Assembly: GCF_003591485.1 (NCBI RefSeq)
Contig: NZ_QZCF01000007.1
Coordinates: 170,066 to 234,065, forward strand
Length of the DNA: 64,000 nt
Source: Paenibacillus sp. 1011MAR3C5
Lineage (GTDB): Bacteria; Bacillota; Bacilli; Paenibacillales; Paenibacillaceae
Direction of reading: 5' to 3'
Shown piece by piece: positions 8,642 to 16,792 of this stretch. Numbering within the stretch: position 1 is the first letter of the stretch; the number at the start of each line of letters is the position of its first letter. The notes below the pieces were generated by a model, which did no database searches, had not been told where the DNA came from, and saw only the letters and a program-made list of their open reading frames with translations. A program made the position numbers and the translations under genes.

Positions 8642-9415
8642 TCACCATACTTTCCATGGTGCTGTGCCTTCTTGCCATAGTTCATCCAGTGTGTTTTTAT
8701 CCCTCAATGTATCCATACATTGCCAGAAGCCTTTGTGTTTGTAGGCCGCAAGGTTATTGCTTTCTGCTATCTGTTCAAGTGGTTGTCTTTCGAAAATGGT
8801 ATCATCGCCCTCAATATAGTCAAAAACTTCAGGTTGCAAGACCATAAAGCCGCCATTGACCCAACCGCCGTCTTCTAGAGCCTTCTCTTTAAAGCTTGTA
8901 ATGGAATGATCTTTGTCAATATTTAAAACCCCAAATCGGCCTCCTGGCTGTATGGCAGATATGGTTGCAATCTTTCCATGAGATCTATGGAAATGTAGTA
9001 GGGCAGGGATATCTATATCACTGACCCCATCACCATATGTCAGCATAAAAGGCTCATTTCCTACATACTCTTTTACTCTTTTTATTCTTCCGCCAGTCAT
9101 CGTGTTAAGTCCGGTGTCAATAAGTGTTACCTTCCATGGTTCTGCAAAATTGTTATGAACAGTCATTTTGTTGTCGCTAGAAAAATCAAAGGTAATATCC
9201 GAATTGTGAAGATAATAGTCTGCAAAAAATTCCTTGATTGCATAAGCTTTATAACCGCAGCATATGACAAATTCATGGAATCCGAAGTGAGAGTAATACT
9301 TCATAATATGCCATAATATTGGCAAATCACCAATTTCAATCAATGGTTTAGGTTTAAGATGTGATTCTTCGCTGATTCTGGTGCCAAATCCACCGGCAAG
9401 TATAACAGTTTTCAT
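8642..9415 (-). CDS. rfbF: Glucose-1-phosphate cytidylyltransferase
   Basis: Makes CDP-glucose from CTP and glucose-1-phosphate, the entry step to CDP-6-deoxy and 3,6-dideoxy sugars. The 257 residues match the usual length. Visible motifs are the nucleotide-binding AGGFGTRISEE, KPKPLIEIG, TYGDGVSD and, near the C-terminus, FWQCMDTLRDK. It follows legB by 19 bases and precedes rfbG by 5, so the three are one transcript. A second, truncated copy begins at 1700 after rfbH. Confidence 0.95.
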   Translation of the reverse strand: MKTVILAGGFGTRISEESHLKPKPLIEIGDLPILWHIMKYYSHFGFHEFVICCGYKAYAIKEFFADYYLHNSDITFDFSSDNKMTVHNNFAEPWKVTLIDTGLNTMTGGRIKRVKEYVGNEPFMLTYGDGVSDIDIPALLHFHRSHGKIATISAIQPGGRFGVLNIDKDHSITSFKEKALEDGGWVNGGFMVLQPEVFDYIEGDDTIFERQPLEQIAESNNLAAYKHKGFWQCMDTLRDKNTLDELWQEGTAPWKVW

Positions 9416-9434
9416 GACAGTCCCCTCTAATCTG

Positions 9435-10421
9435 TTAAATGTTATAAATATCTGGCTTATACTTTTTAAGGTTGTTTGGAAGTGACATCCATTTGATTAC
9501 TTCTTCTAATCCTTGTTTGATGCTATATTCTGAGGTAAAACCTGTAAGCTCTTTAATCTTCGAGTTGTCGCATACCAATCTCATTACTTCACTGCCAGCA
9601 GGTCTAATTCTCGATTTATCTTCTATATAACAAGCATCTATATTCATAATTTCTTTTACAGTTTCAAAAACTTGTCCTACGCTATATTCTGTATTTGAAC
9701 CTATATTTATAGTCTGTCCTACACACTTATCGTTCTCGGAGAGGAGGATCAGCCCCTTGCAAGTATCCAAAACAAAATTCAAATCTCTTGTCGGCGTTGG
9801 ATCCCCAAGCTTGATTTCCTTCATGCCACTCAATAATTGAGATATAATTGTAGGAATAAAGGCTCTTGCAGATTGTCTTGGTCCGTATGTATTAAATGGT
9901 CTTGCTATCGTAACTGGCAGTTCAAAAGAATTGTAATAGCTCATAGCTAAAGCATCTGCCCCGATTTTACTAGCACTATATGGAGATTGTGGTTGAAGTG
10001 GGTGAGATTCGTCGATAGGAACATATTTTGCTGTGCCGTAGACCTCACTGGTTGATATTTGTATTACCTTGGTCACGTTGTTTCTCAACGCTGCTTGACA
10101 TACGTTCAAACACCCATTAACATTAGTATCGATATAGCTGGCTGGTGCTACATATGAATAAGGTATAGCGATTAGAGCCGCCAAATTGAAAACGGTATCA
10201 ATTCCTTTTGTTATGTTGTCGCAGAGAAAGGGATCTCTTACATCACCGCTGACAATCTCAATGTCGTTTTTGCAATCGACATCCTCAAGCCATCCCCAAT
10301 CATTAGCGGAATTATAAATTGCCAGAGCCCTCACGTTATATCCTCTTTTAACCAACGTTTCCACCAAATGCGACCCGATAAACCCATCTGCACCTGTCAC
10401 TAGCACATTTTTGGCATTCAT
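9435..10421 (-). CDS. legB: LegB-like NDP-GlcNAc 4,6-dehydratase (SDR)
   Basis: Extended SDR of 328 residues with TGADGFIGSHL, NLAALIAIPYSY, STSEVYGTA and the catalytic YSASK. The segments RALAIYNS, NDWGWLE and AALIAIPYSY recall the Campylobacter legionaminic-acid dehydratase LegB, which acts on GDP-GlcNAc. With legC, legG, legI and ptmE on the plus strand it completes the early nonulosonate steps. It is the first gene of the minus-strand operon, so it is transcribed with the CDP-sugar genes instead of with its own pathway partners. Other 4,6-dehydratases of this SDR group cannot be ruled out, but the neighbouring leg genes favour this call. Confidence 0.82.
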   Translation of the reverse strand: MNAKNVLVTGADGFIGSHLVETLVKRGYNVRALAIYNSANDWGWLEDVDCKNDIEIVSGDVRDPFLCDNITKGIDTVFNLAALIAIPYSYVAPASYIDTNVNGCLNVCQAALRNNVTKVIQISTSEVYGTAKYVPIDESHPLQPQSPYSASKIGADALAMSYYNSFELPVTIARPFNTYGPRQSARAFIPTIISQLLSGMKEIKLGDPTPTRDLNFVLDTCKGLILLSENDKCVGQTINIGSNTEYSVGQVFETVKEIMNIDACYIEDKSRIRPAGSEVMRLVCDNSKIKELTGFTSEYSIKQGLEEVIKWMSLPNNLKKYKPDIYNI

Positions 10422-10461
10422 ATGTTATTCACCCTTCAAATTTTGCTTCATTTATTAAAAA

Positions 10462-10491
10462 ATTATAATAGTTTGATGCCGTAAAAGTCAA
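10462..10491 (-). promoter_or_regulatory. Sigma-A promoter of the legB-rfbFG operon
   Basis: Reading the minus strand, TTGACT (10491-10486) is followed after 18 bases by a perfect TATAAT (10467-10462), about 40 bases ahead of the legB start. It is the only strong promoter I see for the six-gene minus operon. Confidence 0.65.
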
Positions 10492-10577
10492 CGATGGCAA
10501 CTCAGACTAAGTCAGATAATGGAATAATTTGTCAATTCATGGCAGTAACAATTTTCGCCAGTAACAGATATGATATT

Positions 10578-10611
10578 AGTATTATCTCACATTATAAACA
10601 AAGATAATACT
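10578..10611. promoter_or_regulatory. Perfect 10-bp inverted repeat between divergent operons
   Basis: AGTATTATCT (10578-10587) and its exact complement AGATAATACT (10602-10611) are separated by 14 AT-rich bases. They lie between the minus-strand legB promoter and the plus-strand neuC remnant. There is no T-run, so an operator or mRNA hairpin is more likely than a terminator. Confidence 0.45.
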
Positions 10612-10669
10612 GTACCTAAATTTTGTTTAAGTGTATGATTTAGCTACAAATATTTTAGGAGCATATATT

Positions 10670-11103
10670 ATGAAGAAAATATGTGTACTAACCGGAACTC
10701 GTGCTGAGTATGGGTTGCTTTATCATACAATAAAATCAATCGAAAAAAGTCATAAATTGCAACTTCAGCTTATTGTAACGGGCAGCCATCTAAGCGCAAG
10801 ACACGGACATACAATTGATATAATAAAAGAAGATAATATCAAAATAGATTATGAAATAGATATGCTTATAGATTCGAATAGTAAAAGCTCAATATCAGTA
10901 TGGGGCTTCTTATGATACAATTATCTACATGTTTCGACAGTCTTAAACCGGATATGATTCTAGTATTAGCAGACAGATATGAAGCATTGGCATTTGCCAG
11001 TTGCGCTATGTCCATGAATATTCCTATTGCTCATTTACATCCTGGATTCCCGAAAACACATAACGATGATTTTCTAAGGGGTGTTATCACTGAATCCCTT
11101 GAT
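10670..11103 (+). pseudogene. Broken NeuC/LegG-type 2-epimerase
   Basis: After an AGGAG site the frame opens MKKICVLTGTRAEYGLLYH, the start of a hydrolysing UDP-GlcNAc 2-epimerase (NeuC/LegG). A frameshift near 10895-10910 moves the family sequence into another frame, where SLKPDMILVLADRYEALAFA and IPIAHLHPG follow. The gene ends after roughly a third of the normal length, at the join with an IS4-type remnant. The intact relative legG starts 245 bases downstream, so this is a superseded paralogue. Confidence 0.8.
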
Positions 11104-11331
11104 GCTACTGGGCCTTTGTCCAATCCTCGTTATGTAATGCCGGGAATCCAGGATTCATGAAGCGGTAGCCTATCTCGCTAAGCTCGGAGGCTTTTTGGGC
11201 CGTAAGAGTGACGGTGAACCAGGTGTTAAGGTGATTTGAAAAGGACTGAAAGAACTAAGAGTCGTTGTTGAGCACTATAAGTTCCTGCTTTAACATTCAT
11301 ATATTGGATATGTTGTGGGTCAAGAATAGAT
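11104..11331 (+). mobile_element. IS4-family transposase C-terminal remnant, copy 1
   Basis: From about 11155 the plus strand reads RIHEAVAYLAKLGGFLGRKS, then DGEPGVKVI, a TGA where Trp is expected, KGLKELRVVVEHYKFLL, a TAA and HSYIGYVVGQE. This is the C-terminus of a Tn5/IS4-like transposase with two in-frame stops. The last 120 bases are nearly repeated at 15390-15513, stops included. It ends 17 bases before legG. Confidence 0.65.
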
Positions 11332-11347
11332 AAGTGAGGGGTAATCA

Positions 11348-12514
11348 TTGAAACGTAAAGTTTGTATTGTGACAGGAACGAGATCAGAGTATGGCTTGCT
11401 GTATTGGCTAATGAAGCGTGTTGAAAATGATCCTATGCTAGAACTTCAACTTGTCGTAACCGGAATGCATTTATCTCCAGAATTCGGATTGACATATAAA
11501 CAGATTGAAAAAGATGGATTTTCAATTGATGAAAAGGTCGAAATGTTAGTATCAAGTGATACACCAAGTGCTATTGCAAAATCAATTGGCTTAGGCACAA
11601 TATCATTTGCTGATACATTTTCTAGATTAAATCCTGATGTAATAGTTGTTCTTGGAGATAGATTTGAGATTTTTTCTGCTGCTCAAACGGCTATGGTTAT
11701 GAGAATTCCTATTGCCCATATTCATGGCGGAGAGCTAACCGAAGGGTTAATTGATGATCCAATTCGCCATTCGATTACGAAGATGGCACATATTCATTTT
11801 ACAGCTAATGAAGAGTACAAGAATCGTGTTATACAGATGGGCGAGCAACCTGGCACTGTTTATAATGTAGGGACACTAGGGGTCGAAGGAATTAATAATA
11901 CAAAATATTTAAGTAAAAAAGAACTGTCAGAGAGTGTTCAACTGACTTTAGACAAATTTTTTCTTGTCACACTACATCCAACTACTTTGCAAGACAACAC
12001 ATCGGAAGCACAGATAAAAATATTGTTGCAAGCATTGGATGAGTTCCCGCAATATCAAATAATATTTACAAAAACAAATGCTGACACAGATGGACGCATT
12101 ATTAATAGCATTATTGAAGAATATGTAAAGAAAAATAAAGATAGTTCAGTGGTATACGATTCATTAGGACAGCTTAGATACTTGAGTGCAATTAAACATT
12201 GTGAACTTGTAGTTGGTAATTCTTCTAGTGGATTAATTGAAGTTCCGTTTTTCAGAAAACCTACTATAAATTTAGGCGTGCGTCAGAAGGGGCGATTAAA
12301 AGCAGACTCTGTAATAGATTGTTCATTTGATGTTAATCAAATTAAAAGTGCGATTGAAACAGCGATTTCTTTGGAATTCAAGGATAAAATAAAGAATATG
12401 CCCATGATTTATGGTGAGGGGGATACATCTGAACAATTAGTACAAATTCTAAAAGCGATACCCCTCGGAAACATTGTAATGAAACAATTTTATAATATAA
12501 CGAGGCAAATATGA
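11348..12514 (+). CDS. legG: Hydrolysing UDP-sugar 2-epimerase (LegG/NeuC family)
   Basis: Releases the nucleotide and epimerises C2 of the 2,4-diamino-6-deoxy sugar intermediate, giving the hexose that is condensed with phosphoenolpyruvate in legionaminic-acid synthesis. The 388 residues are full length. Motifs seen: GTRSEYGLLYWLM, VTGMHLSPEFG, VVLGDRFE, IAHIHGGELTEG, RHSITKMAHIHF and GNSSSGLIEVPFF. The start is TTG at 11348 after GAGGGG. The stop overlaps the formyltransferase start in ATGA (12511-12514), so translation is coupled. By sequence alone it could serve sialic or bacillosamine-type sugars. LegB, LegC and PtmE nearby point to legionaminate. Confidence 0.85.
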   Translation: MKRKVCIVTGTRSEYGLLYWLMKRVENDPMLELQLVVTGMHLSPEFGLTYKQIEKDGFSIDEKVEMLVSSDTPSAIAKSIGLGTISFADTFSRLNPDVIVVLGDRFEIFSAAQTAMVMRIPIAHIHGGELTEGLIDDPIRHSITKMAHIHFTANEEYKNRVIQMGEQPGTVYNVGTLGVEGINNTKYLSKKELSESVQLTLDKFFLVTLHPTTLQDNTSEAQIKILLQALDEFPQYQIIFTKTNADTDGRIINSIIEEYVKKNKDSSVVYDSLGQLRYLSAIKHCELVVGNSSSGLIEVPFFRKPTINLGVRQKGRLKADSVIDCSFDVNQIKSAIETAISLEFKDKIKNMPMIYGEGDTSEQLVQILKAIPLGNIVMKQFYNITRQI

Positions 12515-13392
12515 AAATACTATTTATTGGATGTGTCGCGTCAAGTGAAAGTTTTTTGAAAGCAATCTATCATGAAACAAATGCGACTATCGTAGGAGTT
12601 GTAACTAAGGAAAAATCAAATTTTAATTCAGATCATGTATCTTTAGGTGATTTCTGTGAAATGAATAAAATTGACTGGATAGACTATGAAAATCATAATC
12701 AGTTGCTTGAATGGGTTAGAAAAAAAAATCCAGATATTATTTATTGCTTTGGATGGTCAAATTTACTACCAAAGGAAATTTATTCTATACCGCCATTAGG
12801 AGCGATTGGTTATCATCCTGCATTATTACCCAAAAACCGAGGGAGACACCCTATAATTTGGGCGCTTGTTTTAGGGTTAAAAGAGACAGGGTCTACATTT
12901 TTTCAGCTGACAGATGAACCGGATGCAGGGGATATATGGAGTCAACTGAAAATCACAATTGAAGATTTTGAAGATGCTAGTTCATTATATGAAAAATTAT
13001 TATTTGTTGGGAAGCAACAGGTAATAGAGCTGACAAGTAATATTATGAATCATAAAATTATTCCTGTAAAACAAGACGAGATGCATGCATCGTATTGGAG
13101 AAAGAGGAGTAAACAAGATGGCAAAATAGATTGGCGAATGGGTGCCTCAACAATAGTACAGTTGATAAGGGCCTTGACAAAGCCTTACGTTGGAGCTCAT
13201 TTTGAATATAATGGTGTCGACATAATTATATGGCGTGCTGAAGTAGTATGCATGAAAAATATCGAAAGTATTGAGCCTGGAAAGGTCGTAAGTGTAGATG
13301 GAAACACTTTTGTTGTTAAGACAGCAGATAACCTGCTTCATATTTTAGAGTTTGAAGGTACCACTATGCCTAAGGTAGGGGAATATTTATGA
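12511..13392 (+). CDS. Sugar N-formyltransferase-like protein
   Basis: A 293-residue member of the formyltransferase fold related to Fmt and to sugar N-formyltransferases that use 10-formyl-tetrahydrofolate. The core is GYHPALLPKNRGRHPI and DEPDAGDIWSQ, so the conserved His and Asp are present. The Asn that normally sits two residues before the His is Gly here. A C-terminal Fmt-like region follows (KQDGKIDWRMGAS, RALTKPYVGAHFEYNG). It is tied by ATGA overlaps to legG before it and the PIG-L gene after it, so the target is probably an amino group of the nonulosonate or its precursor. It is not the housekeeping Met-tRNA enzyme, given the context and divergence. Activity is inferred. Confidence 0.78.
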   Translation: MKILFIGCVASSESFLKAIYHETNATIVGVVTKEKSNFNSDHVSLGDFCEMNKIDWIDYENHNQLLEWVRKKNPDIIYCFGWSNLLPKEIYSIPPLGAIGYHPALLPKNRGRHPIIWALVLGLKETGSTFFQLTDEPDAGDIWSQLKITIEDFEDASSLYEKLLFVGKQQVIELTSNIMNHKIIPVKQDEMHASYWRKRSKQDGKIDWRMGASTIVQLIRALTKPYVGAHFEYNGVDIIIWRAEVVCMKNIESIEPGKVVSVDGNTFVVKTADNLLHILEFEGTTMPKVGEYL

Positions 13393-14057
13393 ATAAAAGT
13401 GTCGTAGTTGTAACACCGCATCCAGATGATGAAACTTTAGGATGTGGTGGTACTTTATTGAAGCACATTAATCAGGGAGATAAAGTTTTCTGGCTAATAG
13501 TTACAAGCATGGGGAATACGTTTACTCAAGAAGAAAAAAAGAGAAGATCTACAGAAATAGATAATGTTTCTCGGGAATATCAATTTTCTAATACATTTGA
13601 ATTGAATTTTGAAGCGGCTAATTTAGATCAAGTCCCAGAAAGTGTTTTAATTGGGGAAATAAGCAAAGCGTTTTACGAAATACGTCCTAATATTGTATAT
13701 GTTCCATATCCAAGTGATATTCATTCTGATCATAAAACTGTATTTAATGCATCAATTACTTGCACTAAATGGTTTAGAAATCCATACGTGGAAAAGGTTA
13801 TGGTTTATGAAACTTTATCAGAGACGGATTTTACAATCAATCCAGACGCGAATACATTTAGACCAAATGTATATGTAAACATCGAGCCTTTTCTTGAAAA
13901 GAAAATTGACATTATGAGAGTATACGCATTAGAAATGGGTGTGTTTCCTTTTCCGAGAAGTGAAAAAGCTATTCGGTCATTAGCCCATGTTCGCGGAGCA
14001 GCAAGCGGTTTTGAAGCGGCTGAGGCCTTTATGTTATTAAAGGAGATAGTATCTTGA
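13389..14057 (+). CDS. PIG-L/LmbE-family zinc de-N-acetylase
   Basis: A 222-residue protein with the zinc-binding signature PHPDDETLG near the N-terminus and the second motif SDIHSDHKT about 100 residues later. This family removes N-acetyl groups from amino sugars. Its start overlaps the formyltransferase stop (ATGA), and its stop overlaps the TTG start of a broken neuB (TTGA at 14054). A deacetylase directly beside an N-formyltransferase suggests acetyl-to-formyl exchange on one nitrogen of the sugar. The order of the two reactions and the exact substrate are not shown by the sequence. Confidence 0.85.
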   Translation: MNKSVVVVTPHPDDETLGCGGTLLKHINQGDKVFWLIVTSMGNTFTQEEKKRRSTEIDNVSREYQFSNTFELNFEAANLDQVPESVLIGEISKAFYEIRPNIVYVPYPSDIHSDHKTVFNASITCTKWFRNPYVEKVMVYETLSETDFTINPDANTFRPNVYVNIEPFLEKKIDIMRVYALEMGVFPFPRSEKAIRSLAHVRGAASGFEAAEAFMLLKEIVS

Positions 14058-14746
14058 GGACATTTATTATTGCAGAAGCAGGGGCAAATGCCGTGTCACA
14101 AAACAGGCCCAGCAAGCAGACTATCAAGTTGGAAATTTGGGAGAAGTTACTTCTCAGCTAGCTATGTTGAAAAAGCTTGAGCTTAGTTATGAACAATTTA
14201 TTGAGTTGCAGCTTTTTTGTATTTCGAACAAATTGATTTTTTATCCACACCTTTTGATTTTGAAAGTGCTGATTTTTATAGATCAGTTGTTACTACAAAA
14301 AAATAAAATCTCTTCAGGAGAGATAACCAATCTCCCATTTCTTCATTACATTGCCACTAAAGGGAGGCATATGATTGTTTCAACTGGAATAGCAACTGTA
14401 AAAGAAGTTCACTCCGCACTTGCATTTATCTCTTATGGCTTAGCAAATCCTGGACCGGGTGTATGATTTCTATGAGACAGCGGAAGCAAAAGCAGTGCTT
14501 CAATCATATGTCACACTTTTGCATTGTACGACACAATACCCAGCACCGGTTAACTCGATAAATTTGAACTCAATAAATGAAATGCAAAAAATATTTCAAT
14601 TGCCCAAAAGATTCTCTGACTATTCGGAAGGCATTTATCTGCCAATGGTTGCTGTAGGTATGGGGGCAAAAGTTGTTGAAAGCACTTTACCCTAGATAGA
14701 ACGCTAGAAGGACCTGATCATGACAGCTTTGCGAATCTTTGAGCCA
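14054..14746 (+). pseudogene. Broken NeuB/LegI-type synthase
   Basis: The frame begins RTFIIAEAGAN, as in nonulosonate synthases. About 90 bases are then missing and the frame shifts. The family sequence resumes as TKQAQQADYQV, LAMLKKLELSYEQF, SSGEITNLPFLHY, STGIATVKEVHSA, LLHCTTQYPAP and, after further shifts, RTLEGPDHDSFANL. It ends at the edge of an IS630-type remnant. Its first codon overlaps the PIG-L stop, so the ancestral unit was legG-formyltransferase-deacetylase-legI. The intact legI at 17892 must now serve this module if the pathway works. Confidence 0.85.
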
Positions 14747-15350
14747 TCACCAGAGTCTTTCGATCAGATTGAGTTTCGGGCTATAGGGTGGTAAGTATAA
14801 CAAGGTGAGAACCGACTGATGTTCGGTCAAAAATGGTTGAATAAGTGCGGCATGAAAAATTTTCGCATTATTCTGAATGAAAACGATTTTTTGCTTCCCT
14901 TTGGGAAACCAGGTACGCGAAAGCCCCTGATAGTTGCGAATCATGGACTCGTCAATGAACAGGATTCGGTCGATTTCACCATTTAAGAGTTTTTTATACT
15001 GTACAAAGGCTTCTTGTTTCGCTGGGTCTACCTTGGCGAGTATGTAGGTAGGCACTGTAAAGCTAAGCTTCAAGCGATAGAACAGTTCCCTTGTTCCGCG
15101 ATCGGACACAACACGCCAAATCATTTTTCAATCCATTTTCGGATGAGCGGCGAAGTCCAGTTCATCCTAGCAGGAAAACCTACATCCGCTGGTGTCTGAT
15201 TCACAATCAGTTGATAGACTTGTTGCTCTTGTTCGGCGCTCAGAAAACGCAGGCGTCCCGGAGCTTTTCGAATTCTCAGTCCTTGGATGCCATCTTGACA
15301 TTAGGCATTGATGTAGTTGTAAACGTAGAAAGCGAACATCCAATTATGTT
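14747..15350 (-). mobile_element. IS630-family transposase remnant
   Basis: The minus strand shows TPADVGFPARMNWTS, a frameshift, RLKLSFTVPTYILAKVDPAK, then LFIDESMIRNYQGL, WFPKGKQKI, an internal deletion, and HAALIQPFL with LYLPPYSPKLNLIERLW at the cut C-terminus. These are IS630/DDE_3 landmarks. The middle catalytic Asp region is lost. It abuts the broken neuB at 14746. Confidence 0.8.
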
Positions 15351-15384
15351 CTGAATTTCGGGATTGGTCTGATCTTTTAAAAGG

Positions 15385-15513
15385 AGTTTTGGCAACCGGG
15401 TGTTAAAGTGATTTGAAAAGGACTTCGGGAACTAAAAGTTGTTGTAGAATTCTATAAGTTCCTTCTTTAACATTCATATCTTGGATACGTTGTGGGTCAA
15501 GAATAGATTAATG
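15385..15513 (+). mobile_element. IS4-family transposase C-terminal remnant, copy 2
   Basis: The plus strand reads QPGVKVI, TGA, KGLRELKVVVEFYKFLL, TAA, HSYLGYVVGQE, TAG. This is the same C-terminal piece, with the same two internal stops, as 11203-11331. It ends 80 bases before legC. Confidence 0.65.
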
Positions 15514-15593
15514 ATGAAATGCGGTATAAACGTCTTGATTTCAGCTCTTTCAATTCATAGCAGCATATATTTTTTGGGAAGGAAAATTCAACA

Positions 15594-16751
15594 ATGGCAT
15601 TCATTCCTCTATCAGTTCCCAACATGGCAGAAAAGGAACAAGAATACGTTTTAGACGCTGTATCAACCGGCTGGGTATCTTCAGTGGGCCCTTATGTTGA
15701 GCGTTTTGAGAAAGGAATTGCATCTTATATAAATACGCCTAATGCTGTTGCTTGCCAAAGCGGCACTGCTGGCCTTCATTTATCATTAATTGCTTTAGGA
15801 GCTGAAGCGGGCGATTTGATAATGGTTCCGACTTTGACTTTTATTGCCGCTGTTAATCCTGTTCGATACATAAGTGCTGATCCTGTCTTTTTGGACTGTG
15901 ACGATTCACTTTGCATTGATCCCAAGAAATTGCGTTCTTTTTGCGAAGAATGCTGCTATATAAAGGATGGTGCTTTATTTCATAAAGATACAGACCGTAG
16001 AATTCCGGTCTTAGTTGTCGTGCATGTCTTTGGAAATATGGCTGATATGCCTGAAATTTTAAAAATTGCAGAAGAGTTCCATTTTAAAGTGCTTGAAGAC
16101 GCAACAGAAGCATTGGGCACTAAATATTTGGAGGGGCCGCTTAACGGGTGCATGGCGGGCACCATGGGTCATCTTGGCGTATATTCCTTTAATGGAAACA
16201 AAATTATTACGACCGGCGGCGGTGGAATGGTTGTTAGTCAGAATGCCGAACTGCTTCAAAAAATCAAATATCTTTCTACCCAGGCTAAAAATGATGAGTT
16301 ATATTTTATACATCATGAAATTGGATATAACTACCGCATGACCAACGTTCAGGCAGCTATTGGTGTTGCACAATTAGAACGATTGGAAACATTTATTGCA
16401 ACAAAAAAAGAGAACTATAAATTATACAAAGAGTTGTTAGAAGATATACCTAACATTTCCATTATGCCTGTGGTTGAGGGGGTCCGTTCAAACTATTGGA
16501 TGTATAGCGTTTGTTTTGAGAACAGTAAGGTGAGAGATGATGCAATAAAAGAACTGGATAAAGACAAAATACAGACTAGACCTGTATGGGGATTAATTCA
16601 TGAGCAAAATCCTTATATTAATAATATTACACATAATTTAGAAAAAGCCAATTTTTACGGCAGTCGTATACTCAATATCCCTTGTAGTTCGGGACTAACA
16701 ATAGATGATGTAAAAACAGTCTCAGCCTCTATGCATAAGCTGCAGTTATAA
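15594..16751 (+). CDS. legC: LegC-like sugar 4-aminotransferase (PLP)
   Basis: DegT/DnrJ/EryC1/StrS aminotransferase of 385 residues that would add the C4 amino group to the 4-keto sugar made by LegB. Motifs: PLSVPNM at the start, SGTAGLHLSL, VVHVFGNMADM, EDATEALG and the PLP lysine in FNGNKIITTGGGG. Here the Lys is present, unlike RfbH. It starts a plus-strand group legC-ptmE-legI with 41-base and 49-base gaps. The similarity is to legionaminate aminotransferases of the Campylobacter type. Other NDP-4-keto sugar aminotransferases are possible. Confidence 0.85.
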   Translation: MAFIPLSVPNMAEKEQEYVLDAVSTGWVSSVGPYVERFEKGIASYINTPNAVACQSGTAGLHLSLIALGAEAGDLIMVPTLTFIAAVNPVRYISADPVFLDCDDSLCIDPKKLRSFCEECCYIKDGALFHKDTDRRIPVLVVVHVFGNMADMPEILKIAEEFHFKVLEDATEALGTKYLEGPLNGCMAGTMGHLGVYSFNGNKIITTGGGGMVVSQNAELLQKIKYLSTQAKNDELYFIHHEIGYNYRMTNVQAAIGVAQLERLETFIATKKENYKLYKELLEDIPNISIMPVVEGVRSNYWMYSVCFENSKVRDDAIKELDKDKIQTRPVWGLIHEQNPYINNITHNLEKANFYGSRILNIPCSSGLTIDDVKTVSASMHKLQL

Positions 16752-16792
16752 GGAGTCCTTTAAATTAGCAATAACTTAGGAGGCTTTTTTAT

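Noticed and set aside
12511..13392. Methionyl-tRNA formyltransferase (fmt)
   Set aside because: It lies inside a sugar cluster with overlaps to legG and a deacetylase, lacks def nearby and has a divergent active site.
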